Source: Pseudomonadota bacterium (GTDB taxonomy: Bacteria > Pseudomonadota > Gammaproteobacteria > Xanthomonadales > Xanthomonadaceae). Taken from it: a stretch of DNA of 8,606 nt. Shown piece by piece: positions 1-7,030 of the stretch (position 1 is the first letter of the stretch; each line of letters opens with the position of its first letter). Location of the stretch: assembly GCA_023423235.1 (NCBI GenBank), contig JAFAFY010000223.1, forward strand, positions 1-8,606. The letters are read 5' to 3'. A program made the translations under genes and the position numbers. The notes beneath the pieces are model-generated. The model searched no databases. It was given only the letters and a program-made list of their open reading frames with translations, and was not told the origin of the DNA.

Positions 1-2691
1 CCCGAGCCCGGCTCCGGAGACACGCCGGAAATCGAGGTCGGTTCCGATGCTGGAACCGAAGTCGAAGCCGATGCCGGATTCGCGGCCGAGGTCGAGGCCG
101 ACAGCGCAACAGAAACCGAAACAGAAACGGAAGCTGCTGCGGAAGGCGTCGACGGGCCTGCATCCCTCCCGTTGGCCGCGGCCGGCGCGGCCGGCGCGCA
201 GGCGATTGAACCCGAGGCTGCGGACGCATCGGCGACCACCGTCGAGTCCGGATCTGTGCCTGCTTCCGGGCCGGCGCCTGCGGCTTCCGAAGGCGATCTG
301 GACAACGACGCCGGGACGCCGGCACTGGTCGCGGTCTCCACGGGCGAGGACCCCGACGCGCCGCTGGACATGCGCGAGCTCGATGCCGAGCTGGTCGACA
401 TCTTCGTCGAGGAAGGCATCGATCTGCTCGACCATGCCGACGGCCTGCTGGCGCAGCTGCGCGAGAGCAGCGATCCGCACGAGGCGATCGTCGGCCTGCA
501 GCGCGACCTGCATACCCTCAAGGGTGGCGCGCGCATGGCCGGCCTGATGGAGATCGGCGAACTGGGTCACGCGATGGAGACCCTGCTCGAATCGGTCGCC
601 GAACGGCGCACCGACCTGCGGCCGCGTGACATCGGTTTGCTGGAGCAGGGTTTCGACCGCCTGCATGCAATGGTCACGCGCGCCGGCGCGCACCTGGCGA
701 TCGGTCCGTCGCAAGCCCTGGTCGATGCGTTCAGTGGCACGTCCGCGGCCACGGCCGAGCCTGGCGCCGACGCCACCGCGTCCACCGGAAAACCGGCGCT
801 TGCACCGTTGTCGGCACCGCTGCTGGCGGATGCGACGCCGGAAGACGAGGAAGGCATCCTGCGCGGTTCGCAGGAGCAGGTGCGCATCCGCGCCGACCTG
901 CTCGACCGCCTGGTGACCTACGCCGGCGAGGTCGCGATCTACCGCGCGCGCCTGGAGCAGCAGCTCGGCGCCTTCCGCGGCGCGATGGGCGAAATGGCGC
1001 AGACCAATACCCGCCTGCGCGACCAGCTGCGGCGCCTGGACATCGAGACCGAGGCGCAGATCATCGCGCGCTTCCAGCGCGAGGGCGACACCGGCGACGC
1101 GACGTTCGACCCGCTCGAACTCGACCGCTTCTCCACCCTGCAGCAGCTCTCGCGTGCGCTGGGCGAATCCGCCGCGGACATGACCAGCCTGCAGCAGACG
1201 CTCGACGACTTGACCCGCCAGTACGAGACGCTGCTGCTGCAGCAGTCGCGCGTCAGCTCGGAGCTGCAGGAGGGCCTGATGCGCACGCGCATGGTGCCCT
1301 TCGACGGCCTGGTGCCGCGGCTGCGCCGGGTGGTGCGCCAGGCTGCGCAGGAAACCGGCAAGCGCGTGCAGTTGCGGCTCGACGGCACCCAGGGCGAACT
1401 CGACCGCAACGTGCTCGAACGCATGGTGTCGCCGATCGAGCACATGCTGCGCAATGCGATCGCGCACGGCCTCGAGGCGCCCGCCGCGCGCCGCAAGGTC
1501 GGCAAGCCGGAAGAGGGCACGTTGCACATCGCGGTGCGCCGCGAAGGCTCGGAAGTGGTGCTGGAGATCGGCGACAACGGTGCCGGTCTCGATCGCGCCG
1601 CGATCCGACGCCGCGCGGAAGAGCGCGGCCTGATCCGCAGCGACGCCGTGCTCGGCGACGGCGATCTCGATGCGCTGATCCTCGAACCGGGCTTCTCCAC
1701 CGCCACCGAGGTCAGCCGCCTGGCCGGCCGCGGCGTGGGCATGGACGTTGTCGCCAGCGAAGTGCGCCAGCTCGGCGGCAGCATCGACATCCGCTCGCGC
1801 GAGGGCGAGGGCGCCATCTTCACCCTGCGCCTGCCGCAGACGCTGGCGGTCACCCAGTCGGCGTTCGTGCGCATCGGCGACACCAGCTTCGCGGTGCCGA
1901 TCGCCTCGGTGCGCGGCGTCGGCCGCATCGCCCGCGATGCCATGGGCGCCGACGCGGTCTACCGCTACGGCGGCGAGGACTACCAGCTGCACGACCTCGG
2001 TCGACTGGTCGGTCAGGCGCCGGCACGCGCGGAGAACCAGTTGCAGATGCCGTTGCTGCTGATCCGCGCCGGCGAGCTGCGCGCGGCGGTTGCGGTCGAC
2101 GAGATCATCGGCAACCGCGAGATCGTGGTGAAGCCGGTGGGTCCCCAGGTGGCATCCATTCCCGGCATCTTCGGCGCGACCATCATGGGCGACGGCCGCG
2201 TGGTGGTGATCCTGGACGTCGCCCCGCTGGTGCGCCGTCAGCTGGTGCTGGCTGCCGAGTCCGGTGGCGCGGCGCCTGCGTCGGAGGCGGTGCCGGCCGA
2301 ACAGCGGCCGGTACCGCTGGTCATGGTGGTCGACGATTCGGTGACGATGCGCAAGGTCACCGGGCGCGTGCTCGAGCGCCATGGCTTCGAGGTGGCCACC
2401 GCGCGCGACGGTATCGATGCGCTCGAGCGCATGGAAGAACGCGTGCCCGACCTGATGCTGCTGGACATCGAAATGCCGCGCATGGACGGCTACGAGCTGG
2501 CGACGCGGATGAAGGAGGACCCGCGGCTGCGCGATGTCACGATCATGATGATCACTTCGCGTACCGGCGAGAAGCATCGCCAGCGCGCGTTCGAGATCGG
2601 TGTCGACCGCTATCTCGGCAAGCCCTACCAGGAGAACGACCTGCTGCGTCACGTGCACGAGCTGCTGAAGATGGACCGCGACGATGGCTGA
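1..2691 (+). CDS. chpA: Hybrid chemotaxis histidine kinase ChpA/PilL, C-terminal part (5' end outside window)
   Basis: CheA-type kinase of the Pil-Chp system: it autophosphorylates on histidine phosphotransfer (Hpt) domains in response to a PilJ-type receptor and passes phosphate to PilG/PilH-type regulators controlling type IV pili. The frame is open from base 1, so the TTG at 172 is not the true start. The visible 896 residues hold, in order: an acidic Ala/Glu/Thr linker (codons 1-120); an Hpt domain with phospho-acceptor His in HTLKGG (codon 171, bases 511-513); an Ala-rich linker; a helical dimerisation region (about 868-1290); a HATPase with N-box RNAIAHG (Asn at 1453), G1 box DNGAGLD (from 1573) and G2 box GRGVGMD (from 1726); a CheW-like P5 domain (about 1846-2250); and a C-terminal receiver with acidic pair VDDS (2329), phospho-acceptor Asp in LLDIEMP (2464) and Lys in LGKPY (2620). 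All catalytic motifs are intact. Chp kinases of this family usually carry several more Hpt domains, so a long N-terminal part should lie upstream. Confidence 0.95.
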   Translation, partial: PEPGSGDTPEIEVGSDAGTEVEADAGFAAEVEADSATETETETEAAAEGVDGPASLPLAAAGAAGAQAIEPEAADASATTVESGSVPASGPAPAASEGDLDNDAGTPALVAVSTGEDPDAPLDMRELDAELVDIFVEEGIDLLDHADGLLAQLRESSDPHEAIVGLQRDLHTLKGGARMAGLMEIGELGHAMETLLESVAERRTDLRPRDIGLLEQGFDRLHAMVTRAGAHLAIGPSQALVDAFSGTSAATAEPGADATASTGKPALAPLSAPLLADATPEDEEGILRGSQEQVRIRADLLDRLVTYAGEVAIYRARLEQQLGAFRGAMGEMAQTNTRLRDQLRRLDIETEAQIIARFQREGDTGDATFDPLELDRFSTLQQLSRALGESAADMTSLQQTLDDLTRQYETLLLQQSRVSSELQEGLMRTRMVPFDGLVPRLRRVVRQAAQETGKRVQLRLDGTQGELDRNVLERMVSPIEHMLRNAIAHGLEAPAARRKVGKPEEGTLHIAVRREGSEVVLEIGDNGAGLDRAAIRRRAEERGLIRSDAVLGDGDLDALILEPGFSTATEVSRLAGRGVGMDVVASEVRQLGGSIDIRSREGEGAIFTLRLPQTLAVTQSAFVRIGDTSFAVPIASVRGVGRIARDAMGADAVYRYGGEDYQLHDLGRLVGQAPARAENQLQMPLLLIRAGELRAAVAVDEIIGNREIVVKPVGPQVASIPGIFGATIMGDGRVVVILDVAPLVRRQLVLAAESGGAAPASEAVPAEQRPVPLVMVVDDSVTMRKVTGRVLERHGFEVATARDGIDALERMEERVPDLMLLDIEMPRMDGYELATRMKEDPRLRDVTIMMITSRTGEKHRQRAFEIGVDRYLGKPYQENDLLRHVHELLKMDRDDG
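109..132 (+). repeat. Four tandem Thr-Glu dipeptide codon pairs in the ChpA linker
   Basis: Four consecutive 6-base units (ACAGAA, ACCGAA, ACAGAA, ACGGAA) encode Thr-Glu four times within the acidic inter-domain linker of ChpA. The units differ only at the third base of the Thr codon. The segment uses A-ending codons more than the flanking domains do. It probably acts as a flexible, charged spacer between Hpt domains and could vary in length between strains. Confidence 0.6.
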
Positions 2692-4267
2692 CCGGCCGAT
2701 CCGAACCGCGGTGCTGGCGCGCGAAGGCGCCGCGCGCGACCGCATCGTCGAGGGCCTGCAGGCCACGGGCATGGACGTGGCCGGGGTGCTCGATCCGGCC
2801 CAGGTCGGGCCCGGGGCGCTGGTCGAACTGGCGCCTACCGCGATCATCGTCTCGCTGGAGCCGGCGCTGGAGGATGCGCTCGAGCAGTACGTCGAAGTGT
2901 TCGGCGATCCCGCGGTCACGGTGATCTTCGAGGAGGCCGCGCTGGTGCTCGACCGCACCGGCTGGGACGCCGCGCGCTGGCTGCGACACCTGTCGGCAAA
3001 GCTGCGGCGTGACCGCGATGTCCTGCCGCCGGGCCCCGCGGCCGGCGACGACCAGGCCGGCACCGGGATGCCGGTCTTCGACGTGGACCCCGCGGCATTG
3101 GCACTGGCGCTCGACGATGGGGACGCAAGCCCTGCAAACACCGCAGGCGCGCTCACGGGTGAAGGTGCGGACGGCAGCGATGCCGCCGCGTTCCACGCCT
3201 TCGATCCGGTGGCATTCGAACACGGCGACGAGGGCGACAGCGGCGCTCCGGCGCAGGCGATCGTCCTCGACCCTGCGCTGACTGCGGGCCTCGATCTGGC
3301 GACGGATGCCGATCCGTCCGCGGCTGCCGAAGCGGACGCCTCCACAGGCGTGGATTTCGATTTTTCCGGCTGGTCGGTCGAGGTGCCGGTCGAGACCGAT
3401 GCTGCCGCGCAGGCCGATGACGACGGACTGGCAACTGTCGCGCCGCATGCTGTAGAGCCTGGCGCTTCCGAGCCTGACGCCACCGACCTCGACGGAGCGT
3501 CCACCGTGGCCGCCGCGGAAGATGCACCTGTCGCGACGCTCGATGCCGAGGCATTGCCGTCGTTCGTCGCGGCCAGTGCACCGGAGTCTGCGTCCAACGC
3601 AGCCGCGCCCAACACGCCGGCCAAGGTCGACCTTGCGGCGCTGGAGTCGCGCATCTCGGGGCTGAGCCTGGTCGATGCCGACAGCTATGGGCAGGGCCCG
3701 CAGCATGGCGCGGTACTGGTCGAGGGCGGACTCGGGGGCCCGGATGCGGTGCGCCAGCTGCTCGCGGCCATTCCGCCAGGCTTTCCGCGCCCGGTACTGG
3801 TCCGCCTGCAGCTCGACGGCGGCCGCTACGACCGCCTGGTCCGGCAGATGGAACGTGCGGCGCAGTTGCCGGTCAGCCTGGCCGAGGCCGGCAATGCCAT
3901 TGCCGACGGCGAGATCCACTTCGTCACGCCCGATCTCGACATCGCCCGTCAGGCGGGCGCCCTGCGGTTCGTGGCGGCCGATGGCGCAGGTTCGCTGCCG
4001 GAGGCCCTGCCTGCCGACGACAGCGCGGTGCTGTTCCTGAGCGGCAGCAATCCCGCGCTGGTCGAGGAGGCCATGGCACCTGCCTGGCAGGGTGCCCTGG
4101 TTGCCGGGCAGTCGCCGGAAGGCTGCTACGACGCCACTGCCGCCAGCGCCGCGATCGAACGCGGCAGCGCCTCGGGCACGCCCGTGGAACTGGCTTCCAT
4201 CCTGGCTGCGCGCTGGATGCCCGCCGCGCATGCCCCATCGCTCGACACCGGAGAGCTGTCGCCGTGA
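2684..4267 (+). CDS. chpB: CheB-like protein in the chpB position, all three catalytic residues replaced
   Basis: 527 aa; the ATG overlaps the chpA stop by 8 nt, implying translational coupling. Residues about 5-110 resemble a receiver domain, but the usual phospho-Asp position is Ser (IIVSLEP, residues 54-60) and no acidic pair is visible. Residues about 112-315 are an Ala/Asp/Glu-rich low-complexity linker. Residues about 340-510 follow the pattern of a CheB methylesterase domain: GAVLVEGGLGGPDAV for the GASTGG region, PVLVRLQLDGG for the PVLVVQHMPPG region, ERAAQLPV for the conserved LPV segment, and AVLFLSGSNPA for the VLTGMGxDG region. In this hand alignment the catalytic Ser, His and Asp become Gly349, Gln376 and Ala458, so it should not demethylate receptors. 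Position between chpA and chpC supports a ChpB homologue. Alternatively it is a repurposed scaffold or regulator of the Chp kinase. The gene is certain; the CheB assignment rests on a by-eye alignment plus position. Confidence 0.8.
   Translation: MADRPIRTAVLAREGAARDRIVEGLQATGMDVAGVLDPAQVGPGALVELAPTAIIVSLEPALEDALEQYVEVFGDPAVTVIFEEAALVLDRTGWDAARWLRHLSAKLRRDRDVLPPGPAAGDDQAGTGMPVFDVDPAALALALDDGDASPANTAGALTGEGADGSDAAAFHAFDPVAFEHGDEGDSGAPAQAIVLDPALTAGLDLATDADPSAAAEADASTGVDFDFSGWSVEVPVETDAAAQADDDGLATVAPHAVEPGASEPDATDLDGASTVAAAEDAPVATLDAEALPSFVAASAPESASNAAAPNTPAKVDLAALESRISGLSLVDADSYGQGPQHGAVLVEGGLGGPDAVRQLLAAIPPGFPRPVLVRLQLDGGRYDRLVRQMERAAQLPVSLAEAGNAIADGEIHFVTPDLDIARQAGALRFVAADGAGSLPEALPADDSAVLFLSGSNPALVEEAMAPAWQGALVAGQSPEGCYDATAASAAIERGSASGTPVELASILAARWMPAAHAPSLDTGELSP
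4250..4255 (+). promoter_or_regulatory. Ribosome binding site for the GTG start of chpC
   Basis: GGAGAG lies 8 nt before the GTG at 4264, inside the last codons of the preceding gene. It supports GTG 4264 as the chpC start, in the overlap GTGA shared with the upstream stop codon. Confidence 0.7.
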
Positions 4268-4761
4268 ACACCACCGTCGACGAGATCCGCGGCGCCCTGG
4301 TCCGGGTCGGGTCCCGGCAGTTGCTGCTGCCCAACGCGACCATTTCCGAGGTGCTGTCCTATTCGCCGCCCGAACCCGTGGCCGATGCGCCCGAGTGGCT
4401 GCTGGGCCGCCTGCGCTGGCGCGGTTGGCGTCTGCCGCTGGTCGCGTTCTCGCTGCTGTCGGGGCAGGGCGCGGAAGCAGCCGACCTGGGCAGCAAGGTC
4501 GTCGTGCTCAAGGCGCTGGGTGGCGATGCCCGCCTGCCGTTCTTCGCCCTGCTGACCCACGGCTTCCCGCGGCTGGTGAAGATTCCCGCTGCAAGTCTGG
4601 TCGACGTCGGCGACGAGGCAGGCGCGGGCGAGGACGGTAATGACGGGACCGATGCCGGATTGCCGACCGCGGTGCGCGCGCACGTGCGCCTCAATGACGA
4701 GGACGCCCTGATTCCCGACATCGACGCGATCGAGAACGCGATCCGCAGCGCGCTGGCATAG
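4264..4761 (+). CDS. chpC: CheW-like adaptor, ChpC type
   Basis: 165 aa; CheW-domain coupling protein that links chemoreceptors to the Chp kinase at the inner membrane. The domain is recognisable from DEIRGALVRVGSRQLLLPNATISEVL (residues about 6-31; only the type of pattern matters, beta strands plus hydrophobic core), then WLLGRLRWRGWRLPLVAF (45-62), where CheW proteins carry the N-G-x-x-x-x-R-G-x-x-x-P-type segment, and a final stretch typical of ChpC. An Asp/Gly-rich insert (about 116-131) separates the core from the C-terminal helix. The length is close to that known for ChpC. The GTG start shares a 4-base overlap with the preceding stop and has a good ribosome binding site. It is the last gene of the Chp operon here; no PilK-type methyltransferase follows. 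PilI is the other CheW of these systems, but PilI normally sits upstream of pilJ, so ChpC is the better call. Confidence 0.88.
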   Translation: MNTTVDEIRGALVRVGSRQLLLPNATISEVLSYSPPEPVADAPEWLLGRLRWRGWRLPLVAFSLLSGQGAEAADLGSKVVVLKALGGDARLPFFALLTHGFPRLVKIPAASLVDVGDEAGAGEDGNDGTDAGLPTAVRAHVRLNDEDALIPDIDAIENAIRSALA

Positions 4762-4797
4762 CGCGCAGACGGTGCTGCCACGCGCCGCGCCGCGAAC

Positions 4798-4819
4798 GCA
4801 GCGGGCAGGCGGCCGCTGC
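4798..4819. terminator. GC hairpin in the convergent gap between chpC and rsmE (possible bidirectional terminator)
   Basis: The 57-bp gap 4762-4818 separates the ends of two convergent genes. A perfect 7-bp inverted repeat (GCAGCGG at 4798-4804 and CCGCTGC at 4813-4819, 8-nt loop) reaches the last base of the rsmE stop codon. Neither strand shows a T-tract after the stem, so it does not fit the classical intrinsic terminator. Nothing else is recognisable in the gap. Confidence 0.3.
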
Positions 4820-5553
4820 TAGGCCAGGTCGCCGAATCGCGCCTGCAGCGCAGCCACCGCGGCGATGCCGGCGGTCTCGGTGCGCAGGATCCGCGGGCCC
4901 AGGCGCAGGCCGCCGAATCCCGCGGCGGTCAGCGCGGCGCGATCGTTCGGCGACCAGCCGCCCTCGGGGCCGATCGCCAGTACCAGCGACGCGGACGGCG
5001 CCGGCATGGACGCGATGCCCGATGTGGCTTCGGGATCGAGCAGCCAGCGCGCGCCGCCGGCCGGCAGCGCGGCCAGTGCCGCCGCCAGCGGCTGCGGCGC
5101 GACGATCTCCGGCACGCGTGCGCGCCAGCTCTGCTCGCAGGCCGAGACGACCACGCTGCGCCAGTGCGCGTGACGCTTGCCCGCGCGCTCGGCATCCAGC
5201 TTCACTTCGCTGCGGTCGCTCGAGACCGGCACGAAACCGGCGACGCCCAGCTCGGTCGCCTTCTGCAGGATCCAGTCCATCTTCTCGCCGCGGGCGATGC
5301 CCTGCAGCAGCACGATGCGCAGCGGCGATTCGACATCGACGGCGCGTGTGGCGACGATCTCGGCGCTGGCGCCGCGCTTGCCCGCGCTGGTCAGGCGCGC
5401 GTCATGGTCGTGGCCGTCGCCGTTGAACAGCACGCAGGCATCGCCCTCGCGCAGGCGCAGCACCCGCACCAGGTGCGCGGCGGCGTCGTCGGGCAGTTCG
5501 ATGCACTGGCCGGCGGCCAGCGGCAGGTCGACGAAGGCCCGGATCACGCGCAT
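4819..5553 (-). CDS. rsmE: 16S rRNA (uracil(1498)-N(3))-methyltransferase RsmE
   Basis: 244 aa, the usual length for RsmE (about 243 in E. coli). It transfers a methyl group from S-adenosylmethionine to N3 of U1498 in helix 44 of 16S rRNA, on the assembled 30S subunit. The N-terminal PUA-like RNA-binding domain includes HLVRVLRLREGD (residues 27-38). The SPOUT-type knotted methyltransferase domain follows, with LLQGIARGEKMDWILQKATE (82-101), CEQSWRARVPEI (139-150), IGPEGGWS (194-201) and LGPRILRTETAG (218-229), which form the cofactor pocket and knot. The frame is open upstream to 6543, but homology begins at the ATG at 5553, which is preceded at 7 nt by a strong ribosome binding site inside bioA. 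It overlaps the bioA stop by 10 nt, so the two are probably cotranscribed. No missing key residues were noticed. Confidence 0.96.
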   Translation of the reverse strand: MRVIRAFVDLPLAAGQCIELPDDAAAHLVRVLRLREGDACVLFNGDGHDHDARLTSAGKRGASAEIVATRAVDVESPLRIVLLQGIARGEKMDWILQKATELGVAGFVPVSSDRSEVKLDAERAGKRHAHWRSVVVSACEQSWRARVPEIVAPQPLAAALAALPAGGARWLLDPEATSGIASMPAPSASLVLAIGPEGGWSPNDRAALTAAGFGGLRLGPRILRTETAGIAAVAALQARFGDLA

Positions 5554-6977
5554 GCGCTGGCCACCTCGATGGCCTCGGCGGTGACCTCGGCCAGCAGTTG
5601 CAGCTGTGCATCGCCGATCACGTAGGGCGGCATCCAGTACAGGATGTCGCCGAGCGGACGCAGCAGCACGCCGCGCGAGACCGCATGCCGGTAGGCCTGC
5701 AGGCCGATGCGCAGCGCGGGATCGAATGGCGTGCGCCGGTCGCCGTCGCGGGTCAGCTCGAACGCGACGATCATGCCGGCCTGGCGGGTATCGGCGACGT
5801 TGCGGTGGCCGCCGACCTGCGCTGCAAGCCGCGCCATCTTCGCCGCGGTGTCGCGGTTGCGCGCCAGCACGTCGTCGCTCTCGAAGATCCGCAGCGACGC
5901 CAGCGCGGCGGCGCAGGCCAGCGGATTGCCGGTGTAGCTGTGCGAATGCAGGAACGCGCGTTCGCGCGAGGCGTCGAGGAAACCGTCGTAGAGCACCTGG
6001 GTTGCCAGTACCGTCGCCAGCGGCAGGAAGCCGCCGGTCAGGCCCTTGGACAGGCACAGCAGGTCGGGCTGGATGCCGCCCGCGCCGCCGCTGCCGGCTT
6101 CGGCAGGTGCCTGTTCGCAGGCGAACAGGGTGCCGGTGCGGCCGAAGCCGACCGCGATCTCGTCGGCGATCAGGAAGATGCCGTGCACGTCGCACAGCTC
6201 GCGCACGCGCCGCAGGTACACCGGGTCGTGCATGCGCATGCCGCCGGCGCATTGCACGCGCGGCTCCAGGATCATCGCGCACACTTCGCCGGCATGCTGG
6301 TCGAGCAGCCGCGCCAATGCGTCGGCCGCGTCCTCGGCATGATCGACGGCGCTCTGGCCTTCGCGTGCCAGCCAGGCATCGGGCGAGGGCGCGAACAGCG
6401 CCTCGCACAGCAGCGGCGCATAGACGCGGCGGTACAGCGGAATGTCGCCGACCGCCAGCGCGCCCAGGGTCTCGCCGTGGTAGCCGTTCTCCAACGCCAC
6501 GAACTTGGTGCGCCGCGGTTCGTCGCCACGGTTGGCGAACCACTGGTAGGCCATCTTCAGCGCCACCTCGACCCCGGCCGAGCCGTTGTCGGCGTAGAAC
6601 ACCTTCGCCAGTGGCGCGCGGCCGGGCTCACGCGGAGCGATCGCCAGCAGGCGTTCGGCAAGCTCGACCGCGCCGGGATGGGTGCAGCCGGCCAGGAGCA
6701 CCTGCTCGAGCGTGCGCGCCTGGCGCGCGATCGCCTCGCCGATGCGCGGCTCGGCATGGCCGTGCAGGTTGGTCCACCAGCTGCTGCCCGAATCGAGGAT
6801 GCGGCGGCCGCCGCTTTCGATCAGCCAGGCGCCTTCGCCACGCTCGATCGGCAGCAGCGGCTGGACGTCCGGGTGCTCGCGCATCTGGGTGCAGGGGTGC
6901 CAGACCGCGGCGAGGTCGCGGGTCCGCCAGTCGGCGCCGTCGGCTAGAATGGCCGGATCGTGAGTCTGTCCTGTCAT
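5544..6977 (-). CDS. bioA: Adenosylmethionine-8-amino-7-oxononanoate aminotransferase BioA
   Basis: 477 aa; PLP-dependent class III aminotransferase converting 7-keto-8-aminopelargonate to 7,8-diaminopelargonate, the penultimate intermediate before dethiobiotin in biotin synthesis, with S-adenosylmethionine as the usual amino donor. Visible features: WHPCTQM (residues 26-32); SSWWTNLHGH (65-74); ADNGSAGVEVALKM (129-142); GYHGET (165-170); IADEIAVGFGRTGTLFACEQ (270-289) with PLP-binding Asp272; LSKGLTGG (309-316) with the Schiff-base Lys311; SHSYTGNPLACAAA (345-358); and LLRPLGDILYWMPPY (438-452) with the carboxylate-binding Arg440. Cys29 stands where E. coli BioA has Tyr17, as I recall for pseudomonad-type BioA too. 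A Gly/Ala-rich insert (about 290-301) and a somewhat long N terminus account for its size above the usual 430-460. No other bio genes are in the window. The first gene of the bioA-rsmE pair. Confidence 0.96.
   Translation of the reverse strand: MTGQTHDPAILADGADWRTRDLAAVWHPCTQMREHPDVQPLLPIERGEGAWLIESGGRRILDSGSSWWTNLHGHAEPRIGEAIARQARTLEQVLLAGCTHPGAVELAERLLAIAPREPGRAPLAKVFYADNGSAGVEVALKMAYQWFANRGDEPRRTKFVALENGYHGETLGALAVGDIPLYRRVYAPLLCEALFAPSPDAWLAREGQSAVDHAEDAADALARLLDQHAGEVCAMILEPRVQCAGGMRMHDPVYLRRVRELCDVHGIFLIADEIAVGFGRTGTLFACEQAPAEAGSGGAGGIQPDLLCLSKGLTGGFLPLATVLATQVLYDGFLDASRERAFLHSHSYTGNPLACAAALASLRIFESDDVLARNRDTAAKMARLAAQVGGHRNVADTRQAGMIVAFELTRDGDRRTPFDPALRIGLQAYRHAVSRGVLLRPLGDILYWMPPYVIGDAQLQLLAEVTAEAIEVASACA
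5561..5567 (-). promoter_or_regulatory. Ribosome binding site deciding the rsmE start
   Basis: On the minus strand GAGGTGG ends 7 nt before the rsmE ATG at 5553. It lies inside the last codons of bioA. It fixes the start within a frame that otherwise stays open about 1 kb further upstream. Confidence 0.75.
6945..6950 (+). promoter_or_regulatory. Candidate -10 element for nudE-cysQ
   Basis: TAGAAT (5 of 6 to TATAAT) stands out in very GC-rich DNA inside the 5' end of bioA, on the strand reading towards nudE. Transcription would begin near 6957, giving a leader of about 74 nt before the GTG at 7031. No convincing -35 element is seen at the expected distance. Confidence 0.4.
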
Positions 6978-6983
6978 CCACGC

Positions 6984-6989
6984 ATTATC
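6984..6989 (-). promoter_or_regulatory. Candidate -10 element for bioA-rsmE, placed for a leaderless transcript
   Basis: On the minus strand GATAAT (5 of 6 to TATAAT) ends 6 nt before the bioA ATG at 6977. A start site at normal spacing would fall on or next to the ATG itself. No clear -35 is visible, and no ribosome binding site precedes the ATG, which agrees with leaderless initiation. It lies in the 53-bp gap between bioA and nudE. Confidence 0.4.
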
Positions 6990-7030
6990 GCCGCTTGCGT
7001 CCGCCCCCGCGTCGACGGCAGGGTCCGGCC

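Noticed and set aside
172..174. TTG as the start of an 839-codon kinase gene
   Set aside because: The same frame is open back to base 1 with linker sequence of the same kind, and Chp kinases have a long N-terminal part, so the gene begins upstream.
939..1943. 334-codon minus-strand open frame antisense to chpA
   Set aside because: Ser/Arg-rich shadow of the kinase core, whose ATPase motifs are intact on the plus strand.
2552..4231. 559-codon minus-strand open frame antisense to the CheB-like gene and chpA end
   Set aside because: Its translation is Arg/Gly/Ala-rich with no recognisable domain, and it lies opposite a coding frame with clear operon overlaps. Long antisense frames are common in very GC-rich DNA.
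5554..6543. Upstream extension of the rsmE frame
   Set aside because: It overlaps bioA in another frame and is Arg/Ala-rich; RsmE similarity and the ribosome binding site fix the start at 5553.
5598..6947. 449-codon plus-strand open frame antisense to bioA
   Set aside because: bioA is certain from its motifs; this frame mirrors it with low-complexity Gln/Ala/Arg-rich translation and no motif.
5606..7030. Long upstream extension of the nudE frame, which could look like a fusion protein
   Set aside because: The extension is antisense to bioA and Arg-rich; NudE similarity begins only at GTG 7031.
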